A stretch of 64,000 nt of DNA from Candidatus Nitrospira neomarina (GCF_032051675.1 NZ_CP116968.1:930001-994000), one strand, 5' to 3'; counted from the first letter of the stretch, positions 26,421-35,069 are shown. The notes: generated by a model not told the origin, from the letters alone. Program-made: numbers and translations.

Positions 26421-26735
26421 TTATGGCGTTTCAATAACCTGCAGTATGCGCTGTTGTGTTTTGGCATAACAGGCGACTGCTTCATATGTCTCTTGCTGAA
26501 CGTCTGGGGGGAGGGATGTCCAATCAGAGGGGAGGCCAACAGTAAGTATGTGCCCATTATCCCTTATGCCCTTAATCCTACCAATGTATAGATAATCCAG
26601 TAGGGCGTCTCCATTGGTTTCTCCTGCACAGGCTTGAGCTGTGGAAGTGGTGCTGGGATTTCGATTCCTATACTCAATCGAGATGGTCATTGACCAGAAA
26701 AGAAGACTTGCCAAGAAAAAAAGGAGAAATCGCAT
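26421..26735 (-). CDS. small secreted protein, unknown function
   Basis: The product is 104 residues. An N-terminal signal sequence (MRFLLFFLASLLFWSMTIS) is followed by a mature part with two Cys (AQACAGE and AVACYAK) that could form a disulfide. No family is recognised. GGAG lies ten bases upstream of the ATG. It is convergent with the methyltransferase and divergent from the kinase at 27114 across a 378-base gap. Periplasmic location is inferred from the signal peptide. Confidence 0.55.
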   Translation of the reverse strand: MRFLLFFLASLLFWSMTISIEYRNRNPSTTSTAQACAGETNGDALLDYLYIGRIKGIRDNGHILTVGLPSDWTSLPPDVQQETYEAVACYAKTQQRILQVIETP

Positions 26736-26770
26736 ATGATTAGATCTCCATACTGCGAGGAGTCTGTCTG

Positions 26771-26806
26771 ACCTACCCCTACCGGTAAATACCTCAAAGG
26801 TAGGAC
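26771..26806. promoter_or_regulatory. candidate NarL/LuxR-type operator in a divergent gap
   Basis: CTACCCCTACC at 26773-26783, TACCTCAA at 26790-26797 and inverted GGTAGG at 26799-26804 cluster within 36 bases. TACCCCT fits the NarL heptamer consensus TACYYMT; the others are one mismatch away. The downstream plus-strand gene is a NarX/NreB-type sensor kinase whose partners bind such sites. This is a suggestion from sequence shape only. The rest of the gap (26736-27113) shows nothing I recognise. Confidence 0.3.
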
Positions 26807-27113
26807 CCTGGAATCAACGGCATGTCATGGCGGCAGGGTCTTGAAAAGGAGATTGGACTGAAGTTAATTGTCAAATCAAAGAGCCTACCTCAAAGTGATT
26901 GGACATCCGTTTTCTTAAGATGCCTTGAGAAATTTCCGACAAAGAAAATGAGGCTATGAAATGCACCAGGCAAGGGCTGTATATTTCGTGGATTGATTCG
27001 TTCTTGCCATAGCCAACATCTTTGAGTTTTACGAAACACAGTGAACAGAAAATGGCTCATGCAAGGTGAAGATGGAATGTCCAGGTATCACGAGGGAAGG
27101 ATGTCTTAGGTAG

Positions 27114-28079
27114 ATGGATGGTGGAAGCTTCTTGTTTTGGGTATTGATCGCAACCTGCCTGATGCATTGGTTGACGGTTATTTTGCTTCTTCGTCGGGTA
27201 CGTTTGACTGAAAACCCCCTTGTGTGGAAACTCTTAAGTGCGGCAGTTGGGCTTCTGGCCATTCAAAAAACCTATGGGGTATCTATTCCATTTCTTGAAA
27301 ACAATCCTCCTCCATTGAATTTTGTGAGTACATGGCTTGGTTGTGTTATCGCGGGATTATTGCTAGGCGGAATCGTACAGTTGTCTCCATTCCTGTATCT
27401 TCTTCAACGCAATAAAGAGTTATTAGCTGTCATTGAAGAACGAAATGTTATTATTCTGCATTTTCATGAACGAATAGCCCGCGCCTTGCATAAAATTCAA
27501 ATGGCTATGGAAATAGGGCGTCCCACCACCTTCATTATTGAGCAAGTGGCGGAAATGTCGGAAATGCTCCAGGTGTTTTTGGAGAATCTCAAGGCAGGAG
27601 TCCTGCTCGGAAACAAATTTGAAGTGGCACTTAAGACCCTGGTTGAGGATTTGAGTCGAGAATCCTCATTCCCGATATTAGTCTATGTTGATCCTTCCTG
27701 TGAGGATCATCTGTCACGGGAGCAGGGTGCCCAACTGTTACATATTGTACGAGAAGCCGTTCGGAATAGCGTACAATATTCTCACGCCAAACGAGGGCAA
27801 GTGTCTGCAAAGACGACGCCTACAGACACAATTATTGAGGTGTCAGATAATGGAAAGGGTTTTGAGGTTGATCTGGTCGGGGCTCAGGGACATGGGTTGG
27901 GAATTATGGTCAACCGGGCAAAGAAGATAGGGGGTCGTCTAAAAATTCACAGTCAACCTTCCAAGGGGGCTTCCGTAATCATTGAAGTGCCATTTAATGA
28001 AGCGTCGTCTGGTAGAAGCCATTCCGCTTCAATAGTCGATGCCTCATTGAAAGCAAACAAAAACGTTCATGTCGGGTGA
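27114..28079 (+). CDS. NarX/NreB-type (HisKA_3) orphan sensor histidine kinase
   Basis: The product is 321 residues. Two or three N-terminal membrane helices (about 5-25, 38-55, 75-98) lead into a coiled linker, then the dimerisation helix HERIARALHKIQMAM with phospho-acceptor His126, and a GHKL ATPase domain with N-box VREAVRNSVQYSHA, VSDNGKGF and GHGLGIM. The residue after His126 is Lys127, whereas family members have Asp or Glu there, which catalyses autophosphorylation and phosphatase chemistry. No response regulator is adjacent. The start ATG at 27114 has a modest AAGGA upstream. Signal and partner are unknown. Confidence 0.8.
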   Translation: MDGGSFLFWVLIATCLMHWLTVILLLRRVRLTENPLVWKLLSAAVGLLAIQKTYGVSIPFLENNPPPLNFVSTWLGCVIAGLLLGGIVQLSPFLYLLQRNKELLAVIEERNVIILHFHERIARALHKIQMAMEIGRPTTFIIEQVAEMSEMLQVFLENLKAGVLLGNKFEVALKTLVEDLSRESSFPILVYVDPSCEDHLSREQGAQLLHIVREAVRNSVQYSHAKRGQVSAKTTPTDTIIEVSDNGKGFEVDLVGAQGHGLGIMVNRAKKIGGRLKIHSQPSKGASVIIEVPFNEASSGRSHSASIVDASLKANKNVHVG

Positions 28080-28153
28080 GGTGAGTCTCCGATGCCTCCG
28101 ATGGGGGCTGCGGCTTCTTCTGGGATCAGAAAGGCAAGGGGGGAGAAGGAATT

Positions 28154-28229
28154 TGGTGGCGGTGGAGGGATTTGAACCCCCGGCCCGCGGCTTATGAGTC
28201 CGCTGCTCTACCACCTGAGCTACACCGCC
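28154..28229 (-). tRNA. tRNA-Met (CAU)
   Basis: 76 bases including an encoded CCA. Acceptor stem GGCGGTG pairs with CACCGCC, D-arm GCTC/GAGC, anticodon loop CTCATAA giving anticodon CAU, T-arm GGGGG-TTCAAAT-CCCTC. The anticodon stem GCGGA/GCCGC has an A31·G39 mismatch at the loop-closing pair. Elongator Met is the most likely identity; a tRNA-Ile2 with a CAU anticodon cannot be excluded without knowing whether C34 is modified to lysidine. It lacks the C1·A72 mismatch of initiator tRNA. Confidence 0.93.
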
Positions 28230-28432
28230 GTATTCCACCTTGAATGAAAAGATCTATACCATAGCTAGAGAACTTGGGACAATTCTTTTTCTGAAAAATG
28301 ATCAAGTTTAGGTGGATTTCTTAGCCCTAGTATCCTGGATTCAATGAGAGTCGCCTTTACTTGATCCTTGTAGGTCCTAGGGATTGTGGAGATACTTTTA
28401 CACCTCTTATTTATTTACCCTGGAATATTTTT

Positions 28433-29674
28433 ATGACTACAACGGCTGCTCCAAACATCAAGCAATCCGTTCTGGTTGGACGGCAAGCTATTTTTGATCG
28501 TCAAAATGGAGTTTTTGGGTATGAACTCCTGTATCGAGATGGTCAAGCCAATAGTGCGCAAGTAGTTGACGGGGATGAGGCCACCGCCAGGGTCATGGTG
28601 AATACGTTTTTAGAGATGGGAATCGACCAGATAGCTGGGACGAGTCAGGCGTTCATCAATCTGACAGCGAATTTCTTTTTAAGCCAACATTATGAAGTCC
28701 TGCCAAGTCACAATGTGGTTCTTGAGGTATTGGAGTCCATTGAGCCTACGCCCATCGTTATCCAATCGCTTCTCAGGGCTAGGCAACTTGGCTACAAAAT
28801 TGCGTTGGATGACTTTATCGTTCGGGATTCTCATCGAGCATTATTAGATGTTGCGGACTTTGTGAAGGTGGATATATTAGCATTAACGAGTGAACAGCTC
28901 CTTGAGCAAATTGATGTGTTGAAGCAATACCCGGTTCGATTGCTTGCAGAAAAAGTCGAAAATCAAGAAGTCTACACGCTGTGTTTTGAAAAAGGATTTG
29001 AATATTTTCAAGGATACTTTTTCTGTAAACCGCAAATCATGGAGGGGGTCAAGCTTTCCGGCAACCGCATGGCGATTGTGCTTTTATTGGCCAAATTGCA
29101 GGATCCTGATATTCAAATAAAAGATCTTGAGGAATTAGTCGAAAATGACCTGTCACTCAGCCTTAAGCTTCTTCGTTTTGTGAACTCTGCGTCTGTGGGC
29201 CTTCCCCGAGTGGTTAATTCAATTGGACAAGCCGTGGGGATGGTAGGCACCGAACGTATGCGGCAATGGGCCTCCTTACTGGTGCTGGCTCATACTGGTG
29301 GAAAGCCAAGCGAGCTGATGCGCATTGCCCTCATCCGTGGACGAATGTGTCAAGGTTTGAGCCGGTTGCGAGGAGAGTCTACCAGCCAAGGCTTTACCGT
29401 TGGCCTTTTTTCTGTATTGGATGCCTACTTTGATTGTGAGATGAAGCAACTTCTCGCAGACCTTCCTCTTGCTTCTGAAATTCTGCTTGCTCTGACCGAA
29501 GGGCAGGGATGTTTAGGGGAAATTTTAAAATGCGTAATGTCCTACGAACGAGGGGAGTGGGATCAAATTGAGAACAGTCTTTTTGAACCCCACGTGGTGC
29601 GACAAGAGTACTTTCTCAGTACGGAATGGGCCGACGAGGTCATGAAGACGACTCTTGCCGGGAATGAAAAATAG
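28433..29674 (+). CDS. EAL-HDOD (YuxH-type) signalling protein
   Basis: The product is 413 residues. An N-terminal EAL-like domain (residues about 12-210) has VGRQAIFDRQ, YELLYRDG in place of E-A-L, VLEVLES, IALDDFIV, VKVDILAL, LAEKVEN and YFQGYFFCKP. A C-terminal HDOD domain follows with LLRFVNSASVG and IGQAVGMVGTERMRQW. Known members of this architecture usually lack c-di-GMP phosphodiesterase activity and act as scaffolds or sensors; the degenerate EAL and DDFI motifs fit that. The start at 28433 suits the family N-terminus, though the ribosome binding site is weak; 28361 adds a spurious leader. Confidence 0.88.
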   Translation: MTTTAAPNIKQSVLVGRQAIFDRQNGVFGYELLYRDGQANSAQVVDGDEATARVMVNTFLEMGIDQIAGTSQAFINLTANFFLSQHYEVLPSHNVVLEVLESIEPTPIVIQSLLRARQLGYKIALDDFIVRDSHRALLDVADFVKVDILALTSEQLLEQIDVLKQYPVRLLAEKVENQEVYTLCFEKGFEYFQGYFFCKPQIMEGVKLSGNRMAIVLLLAKLQDPDIQIKDLEELVENDLSLSLKLLRFVNSASVGLPRVVNSIGQAVGMVGTERMRQWASLLVLAHTGGKPSELMRIALIRGRMCQGLSRLRGESTSQGFTVGLFSVLDAYFDCEMKQLLADLPLASEILLALTEGQGCLGEILKCVMSYERGEWDQIENSLFEPHVVRQEYFLSTEWADEVMKTTLAGNEK

Positions 29675-29710
29675 CGGGGAAGGATGAGGCGGAAGGTTTG
29701 GAAGCGAGGA

Positions 29711-30877
29711 TTATCCCCTTCGTTTGTCGTCTGGTTCTCCTACAAAATAATTCAGCACGCCTAAGCCCTTCTCGCTGAGCTCAATAGGCTTATCATCGGA
29801 TTCAGGGGCCAGTTGGTCATCAGGGAGTTGTGGGTAAATTTTGACCCGTAAGCTTTCTTCCAACCCTTCATCTGAAAAATCCATATCATTGATCAGAGCG
29901 TGTAATCGTTGGAAAGCTAAAATAGAGCGAGCATGGGATTTCCATGTTCCAGAAAATTCCGTGTCATTTACTTTAGTAATGCTCGTCCAAAACTTTGATT
30001 CTTCAGGCTCTGACATGCTTCCGTCGACGAATGCTCGCAATTTATCCAGTAAGGCCTCCTCTGTTTTTTCCAATCCATCATATTCAACCATTGACCTTTC
30101 AATGGGACGTTGGGATAAGAGGGCAAGAGTTTCTTGCCAGAGGTTAATTGGTTGCAACGACTCATTCGGTGCGGAGAGATTTTCCTGGTGTTTTTGTAAT
30201 TCAGTCAGAAAGTGTTGAAGGGCTTTGACCTTCCTCGCGCCTAGGCTGCCTAAAGGAATTCCCCAGACATGGGCAATTTCGTGATCCTTTAACGGAGAGT
30301 TTCCGGAAGAAAAGAATTCATTTTGAGCGAACTTCAATCGGCGTCTGAATATCCCACGTCGTCGCAATAAGGCCTGATATTCCAGGAGCAGTCGCTGTAT
30401 TTGATACTCCTTCGTGGAGAGTTCCTGGTTATCCCATGCACGCTGTAATTTCCGGAGTTCCTGTCGAAGGAGAATTGAGGGTGCTTGAGTTTTAGCATCC
30501 TGCAAGGCATTTTGGGCCAATCCAAATTCTGAAATGAGCAACCGTTCTGCGATCTGAATGGATTTATCAATGTTTTTCAATGCTTGAGTCAGGAATTCAA
30601 TGTGCATTCCTGGGCGTTCTCGTTTTTGTCGGTAGTAATCTTTGTACTGGTTCGCCCGGGATGTGATATTTCTTTCGGCTTCAAGGGAGAGCGGGTTTCC
30701 TTTTGGCTGATTGCCTGCCTGGAAGCGGGAATCGGGTTGATCGCTGACCATATAGTCGATGGCTTCAGAACTCAGGTTCATGTACTGCAACAGAAGAAGC
30801 TGTAGCATGGTGCGGCCTTGAGTTGGAAGCGCCTGAATGGCTGATTCAATGTGTTCAAACTGCAGTGTTGTAGACAT
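29711..30877 (-). CDS. hypothetical protein, unrecognised, helical
   Basis: The product is 388 residues, with no signal peptide or membrane segment. It is rich in Leu, Gln, Glu and Arg, with long predicted helices (for example QAPSILLRQELRKLQRAWDNQEL and YQIQRLLLEYQALLRRRGIFRRRL) and a segment HEIAHVWGIPLGSLGARKVKALQ that has the feel of a helix-turn-helix. No family is recognised. It follows the 71-residue gene at 30892-31107 by 14 bases and is probably co-transcribed with it. Cytoplasmic; a regulatory or scaffold role would be guesswork. Confidence 0.6.
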   Translation of the reverse strand: MSTTLQFEHIESAIQALPTQGRTMLQLLLLQYMNLSSEAIDYMVSDQPDSRFQAGNQPKGNPLSLEAERNITSRANQYKDYYRQKRERPGMHIEFLTQALKNIDKSIQIAERLLISEFGLAQNALQDAKTQAPSILLRQELRKLQRAWDNQELSTKEYQIQRLLLEYQALLRRRGIFRRRLKFAQNEFFSSGNSPLKDHEIAHVWGIPLGSLGARKVKALQHFLTELQKHQENLSAPNESLQPINLWQETLALLSQRPIERSMVEYDGLEKTEEALLDKLRAFVDGSMSEPEESKFWTSITKVNDTEFSGTWKSHARSILAFQRLHALINDMDFSDEGLEESLRVKIYPQLPDDQLAPESDDKPIELSEKGLGVLNYFVGEPDDKRRG

Positions 30878-30891
30878 AATTTTTATGTAGT

Positions 30892-31107
30892 TTATGGAGT
30901 GCCATTATCAAGGGACTCGAGGCATGTGGCTGCGTATTCTCTTAGTTGCTGTACTGTTCCATTGGCATAGAGTTCTCGGGGAATTTCAATTTTGACTAAT
31001 TGAGATGGATCGACCCCCCGTTCCGCGGCCCAATCTTCGTCAATATATAACGTTACCGCGCCATCTTTGTCCCGGCGCACAAAAAGAATATCTTTTTCCC
31101 CTTCCAT
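30892..31107 (-). CDS. small hypothetical protein, first gene of a two-gene operon
   Basis: The product is 71 residues, acidic (MEGEKDILFVRRDKDGAVTLYIDEDWAAERGVDPSQLVKIEIPRE…, quoted in part from residue 1). It has alternating beta strands and a C-terminal helix, with no known domain. The ATG at 31107 has GGGAG eight or nine bases upstream; a longer form to 31155 lacks a site. It lies immediately before the 388-residue gene. A pair of a small acidic protein and a larger basic helical one could form a complex, but nothing else supports this. Confidence 0.55.
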   Translation of the reverse strand: MEGEKDILFVRRDKDGAVTLYIDEDWAAERGVDPSQLVKIEIPRELYANGTVQQLREYAATCLESLDNGTP

Positions 31108-31496
31108 CTCTGACACTCCCAAATGAAAATTAGACTTTGATTTTCTTGATAACACACCTCTTTGAGGCCTGTCAAAATGGTCGAATGCCTAGGTGGGTGT
31201 TAACCGGAAGTTTGAAATCCAATGCATTTTAGAAGAAATTGGTTGCTGGAGGTTGGAGATCCGGTAAGGCAAGATGTCGCTGGTGTAACTGATGAAATTC
31301 TCCGTATGCACGGTCGGGCAGGAGCACCATGAAAGTCAGCCCTATCTAGATTGAGAAAGTTTGAATCTATCGGGAAAATTGGAATGAGAAGCACATACAG
31401 ATACCCTTCAATTGAAGGGTATCTGCTAAAGGGCTTATTTTTGAATGAAGTCTGTGGGCTGGTCTTAAAGTGCGTTCCAAGTATGATTGGGAGAGA
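31108..31496. other. 389-base gap with perfect palindrome
   Basis: It lies between two minus-strand genes. It contains the 28-base perfect palindrome at 31398-31425, described separately, and should hold the promoter of the two-gene operon ending at 29711. No RNA gene or other open frame is supported. Confidence 0.5.
31398..31425. promoter_or_regulatory. 28-bp perfect palindrome
   Basis: Half-site CAGATACCCTTCAA is followed immediately by its exact reverse complement TTGAAGGGTATCTG, with no spacer. On the minus strand it lies 71 bases downstream of the chlorite-dismutase-family gene and 290 bases upstream of the next operon. No T-run follows on either strand, so a simple terminator is unlikely. 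It could be an operator for a dimeric regulator or a DNA cruciform. Confidence 0.6.
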
Positions 31497-32204
31497 TCAC
31501 CCTCCGAGAGTTTCAACAGCTTCTTTAAGACTTTTCATAATACAGGTAAAAATTGGAATATCTCGTTTGACATACCGGCTGCCCTCGGTAGAGCGTAATT
31601 CCATGACAAGGTCTAGAAAATCCTGTGGGGAATCGGTTTCAAAGGCCACCACAAATTCCTGGTCATCCAATCCAAATGAATAGGTGGTATTGAGTTTGAC
31701 TGAGGGGTACTTATGCCCAATTGCGATATGTTCATCCATCATGCCTTGTCGGGCGGCTTTGGTGAGCAGGTACCACTCTCTGGTTTTTTCAAATGGATAT
31801 ACAAATATATATTTCGCACGGCCAGGAGAAATTTTCAGTCTTCGACTTTCTTGGCCCTCATGCACGTGATGATCGACGTATATGGATCGTTTCGTCATGG
31901 AAAGATAAGAGTACGGCGTGGTAAGATACCGTCCCAAGCCTGTAGCTAAAAGCTTTGAACTCATTTCTTGAAACATTTCGAGATCATAGCTGATTCGCCA
32001 CAACATAAAGTCGCAATCACCTCGTATGCCTGTTGTGGTGTAAGGCACGACAATGACTTTGCCGGAATACTCTTCTGCTGCGCGGATAAATTCTTGCTTG
32101 CCGAGGTCTCGCTCTTCTTTGGGAAGACGTCTCCACAAAGGGTCGACTTTATAGAAAGCAAAATTGACAAATTGTTGTTTGGCAGCCTCTTCGGCACCAG
32201 CCAT
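31497..32204 (-). CDS. chlorite-dismutase-family haem protein, no distal Arg
   Basis: The product is 235 residues of the Cld/HemQ fold. Trp144-Tyr145 precede a long helix, and the proximal haem ligand is His159 in MMDEHIAIGHKYPS. The distal position, anchored on the conserved G-L-D-D (178-181), reads Leu171 (or Asn172 with a different gap), where chlorite dismutases have Arg and firmicute HemQ has Gln. It is therefore unlikely to be an efficient chlorite dismutase. It may be a haem-related family member of another clade, perhaps linked to coproheme or peroxide. GGGGAGGT precedes the ATG. It is divergent from the secreted protein at 32391. Confidence 0.85.
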   Translation of the reverse strand: MAGAEEAAKQQFVNFAFYKVDPLWRRLPKEERDLGKQEFIRAAEEYSGKVIVVPYTTTGIRGDCDFMLWRISYDLEMFQEMSSKLLATGLGRYLTTPYSYLSMTKRSIYVDHHVHEGQESRRLKISPGRAKYIFVYPFEKTREWYLLTKAARQGMMDEHIAIGHKYPSVKLNTTYSFGLDDQEFVVAFETDSPQDFLDLVMELRSTEGSRYVKRDIPIFTCIMKSLKEAVETLGG

Positions 32205-32390
32205 AATTATACCTCCCCTAGAAAGAAAACCCGTGTTTTTTTAATCACTTAAAAAAATAGGTCTTAACATCGCTACTGCAATATTGTCAATGAGCAGATG
32301 GCGTGATGGCTGTTAAGATCCCTTCGGAATAGGAGGAGTCAGGAATAGGACGTTAATCTTAAGGGGGGAGAACCTTTTAGGTCATAGCCA

Positions 32391-33050
32391 ATGAATCAAA
32401 TCTTGGTTTTTCAACTATTTTCCCGATGTGTGGGGTCTTTGCTGGGGTCGGTAAGAGATGCCGGTTTTTGGTTTCTTTTGGAAGCGGGGCTGGTCATCTT
32501 AGTTTCTTCTCCGGTGTGGGGTATTGTTCCAGAACCCTCAGAATTTCAAATTCTTGAAGCCATCAAAAATGGTCAGGAGGGAGCCCGAAGCCAAACTCCA
32601 CCCAATAGGCTGTATTGGCATTTCGGTATATCTTCTGAAGATGTTCCTCAGGCCCATGGATTTCTTATGACAAAATTAAATGGAATTGCGGTGATGTCCA
32701 GTCATTTTGCTCTTCGAGGAGAACGTCTCTCATCCCAGGATATTCAGCAAATCCTTGATGAACAATCCCTTCAAGTCGTGGTGATGATTTTTGGGGATTC
32801 ATCAAGCTTTGCCAAAGATAGTTATCTTTTGCTTAAACAGGGAGATCGGTTGATCAAGCCTGATCGTATTCGGTTTGATGCCAGAGCGACGCTGCTCAAC
32901 CCAAACCAAGGCCCCCCCACGTATCGTGCAAAGATTGTGGCGTCCTTTAACTATCACGTTTTTGATGCCTTGGCTCAAACCACTGTCAAGGTCTTCCCAG
33001 GAACCGGAGGCGAAGTGACCTTTGATCTAGATTTTGCTTCCATTCCCTAG
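32391..33050 (+). CDS. predicted secreted protein, unknown function
   Basis: The product is 219 residues. The N-terminal 45 residues contain a hydrophobic helix (FWFLLEAGLVILVSSPVWG) that looks like an uncleaved anchor or a long signal peptide. The mature part is beta-rich (LYWHFGIS…GFLMTKLNGIAVM…RFDARATLLNPNQ) with no recognised family. Ribosome binding site AGG is weak. It lies 57 bases before cinA; divergent from the chlorite-dismutase-family gene across 186 bases. A periplasmic or outer-envelope location is inferred. Confidence 0.55.
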   Translation: MNQILVFQLFSRCVGSLLGSVRDAGFWFLLEAGLVILVSSPVWGIVPEPSEFQILEAIKNGQEGARSQTPPNRLYWHFGISSEDVPQAHGFLMTKLNGIAVMSSHFALRGERLSSQDIQQILDEQSLQVVVMIFGDSSSFAKDSYLLLKQGDRLIKPDRIRFDARATLLNPNQGPPTYRAKIVASFNYHVFDALAQTTVKVFPGTGGEVTFDLDFASIP

Positions 33051-33107
33051 GGTCATGGGGATGGGTGAACGATTGTGTTTGATGCAATTGGGCTGAATCT
33101 TTTGAAC

Positions 33108-34388
33108 ATGAAGTCCCTTCATGCTGACATTATTGCTGTGGGTTCAGAATTGCTTCTGGGCGGACGCCTCGATAGTAATTCGGTATTTGTCGCACATCTT
33201 CTCGCTGAGTGTGGCATTGAGGTCCGGAAAAAAATCTCCGTTGGCGATCAGAAACGGGATATTCAAGAAGCCCTTCGTTTCTCGCTGAAGCGCGCTCATG
33301 TGATCATCTTAACGGGTGGACTGGGTTCGACATTCGATGATTGTACCCGTGAGGCTGTTGCCGCGACACTTCACTGTCCACTGATCAGACGAAAAAAAGC
33401 CTATGACCATCTCAAGGCTTGTTATCGACGCTTTGGAAGACCGGTTACACCTCTATTGGCCAGGCAGGCTTTTCTTCCTTCCCGAGCCATGATGTTGGCG
33501 AATACCGTCGGCACGGCGCCCGGTTTTTTGATGCGTAGCGGGCAATCAGTCATTATCGCATTACCAGGTGTGCCTCGTGAGGCCAAAGTCATGATGGTTT
33601 CTCAGGTTCAGCCGATACTCCGGAAGTTATTTCACAGCAACAGGCGCTATTGGCAGCATACGTTCCAAACATTTGGATTACCCGAAACCGATGTTCAAAG
33701 ACATTTGAATCCGGTTTTGAAGGATTATGGAAGCATTCAGTTCGGTATTTTGGCTTCGCCCAGGGGAGTGATGGTGACGGTGAGTTGTTGGGTGTTCGGC
33801 GGCCCACTCTCTTCTGTAAAGGAGATGTCCCCGTTCTTCCCGGAATGGGATCACCTGATCCTTCGGATCCGTGATTGTTTAGGTCCCTGGCTCTTTTCGG
33901 AAGGTGAACGTACCATGGAGGAAATCGTCGGGGAAGTCTTGCGAGCCCGTTCCTGGACCATTGCAGTCGCCGAATCCTGCACCGGAGGATTAGTGGCCCA
34001 TCGTTTGACTGGCGTGCCCGGCAGTTCGCGTTATGTGAACCGGGGAGTCGTGTCTTATAGTAATGAAGCGAAACGAGAACTCGTGGGAGTTCCCGCCTCG
34101 ACGCTTCGTCGATATGGGGCCGTGAGCGCACAGGTAGCCGTGGCCATGGCCAAAGGAATTCGAATGGGAAGTCGAGTCGATGTGGGAGTTGGGGTCACGG
34201 GAATTGCGGGTCCCGGTGGAGGGACTCTGAACAAGCCAGTAGGGCTGGTGTATGGAGCGATTGATGGTCCGCAGGGGCCTCAGAGTCAATGTTGGAGATT
34301 TCATGGGGATCGAGCGGAAATTACATTGAAGACATCTCAGGCTGTTTTGGATTTGATCCGACGATACGCCAATGAATCGGTTTTCTAA
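33108..34388 (+). CDS. cinA: CinA (nicotinamide-nucleotide amidohydrolase / competence-damage family)
   Basis: The product is 426 residues. N-terminal MoaB-like domain with AVGSELLLGGRLDSNS, LTGGLGSTFDDCTRE and ALPGVPREAKVMM; C-terminal PncC domain with VAESCTGGLVAHRLTGVPGSS, NRGVVSYSNEAK and GVTGIAGPGGG. The C-terminal part deamidates nicotinamide mononucleotide for NAD recycling. An in-frame GTG at 33075 is an alternative start; ATG at 33108 matches the family N-terminus. It overlaps thpR by 17 bases. Confidence 0.93.
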   Translation: MKSLHADIIAVGSELLLGGRLDSNSVFVAHLLAECGIEVRKKISVGDQKRDIQEALRFSLKRAHVIILTGGLGSTFDDCTREAVAATLHCPLIRRKKAYDHLKACYRRFGRPVTPLLARQAFLPSRAMMLANTVGTAPGFLMRSGQSVIIALPGVPREAKVMMVSQVQPILRKLFHSNRRYWQHTFQTFGLPETDVQRHLNPVLKDYGSIQFGILASPRGVMVTVSCWVFGGPLSSVKEMSPFFPEWDHLILRIRDCLGPWLFSEGERTMEEIVGEVLRARSWTIAVAESCTGGLVAHRLTGVPGSSRYVNRGVVSYSNEAKRELVGVPASTLRRYGAVSAQVAVAMAKGIRMGSRVDVGVGVTGIAGPGGGTLNKPVGLVYGAIDGPQGPQSQCWRFHGDRAEITLKTSQAVLDLIRRYANESVF

Positions 34389-34986
34389 TCAGAAAAGTCT
34401 GCGAGTCTTTCTTGCTGTTGAACTTTCCTTGGATTTGCGTCGGAAAGTGGTGGAACTTCAATGTCAGCTGCGAGAAAGCTTACCAATGGTCAATTGGGTT
34501 CGTCCTGAGTCGATACACCTCACACTGAAATTTCTTGGATATGTGGACGCTTCCCTGGTGGAACCGGTTTTGACTGCCATTGAACCTATCCGGACAAGTC
34601 AGCCTCCTCTCACATTAGAGGTTCAGGGGTTGGGGGTTTTTCCGCATCTTCGACGTCCACGGGTACTGTGGATCGGATGTACGGGAGACATTCCTGCTTT
34701 GTTCAAACTTGTTTCACGAATCGAAGGTGCGATGGAACCGTTAGGCTTTCCTCCTGAGGATAAGCCCTATTTCCCTCATTTGACTTTGGCCAGGATCAAA
34801 CATGACCAATCTCAGGTCGGAGGCGTACTGACTCATTCCGGCTTACTGGAGCAACCTCGAAATCTTGGGATATTCCATGTTGACCGGATCACACTTTTTC
34901 GCAGTGACGTGAGCCAATCCGGTGCGGAATATACGGCTTTGAGGACGGTGCCATTCACTGAGCCTGGATCACATAATTCAATCTAA
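34372..34986 (+). CDS. thpR: RNA 2',3'-cyclic phosphodiesterase (2'-5' RNA ligase family)
   Basis: The product is 204 residues. The two catalytic H-x-T motifs are HLTLKF (IHLTLKFLG) and HLTLAR (YFPHLTLARI). The N-terminus SLRVFLAVELSLDLRRKVVELQ matches LigT/ThpR. The family hydrolyses RNA 2',3'-cyclic phosphates. The ATG lies inside the end of cinA in another frame, a common arrangement, so it relies on coupling. It precedes recA by 83 bases. Confidence 0.93.
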   Translation: MNRFSNQKSLRVFLAVELSLDLRRKVVELQCQLRESLPMVNWVRPESIHLTLKFLGYVDASLVEPVLTAIEPIRTSQPPLTLEVQGLGVFPHLRRPRVLWIGCTGDIPALFKLVSRIEGAMEPLGFPPEDKPYFPHLTLARIKHDQSQVGGVLTHSGLLEQPRNLGIFHVDRITLFRSDVSQSGAEYTALRTVPFTEPGSHNSI

Positions 34987-35069
34987 GTTAGGCATTTACC
35001 TGTTAAAGAGTGTGGGGTAAGATAGCCGCCACTTTGCATGCTCAGAAATATTGAACAAAAGGATACCCA

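Noticed and set aside
32310-32330. Search for further copies of the 20-bp motif near the chlorite-dismutase-family gene (GCAATATTGTCAATGAGCA nearby)
   Set aside because: Only GCAATATTG is shared; the GACCAGAC half is missing.
33589-34131. 180-codon frame antisense to cinA
   Set aside because: Lies entirely inside the well-supported cinA gene.
34987-35069. SOS (LexA) box before recA
   Set aside because: No palindromic CTGT-type or GAAC-type box could be read in the 83-base leader.
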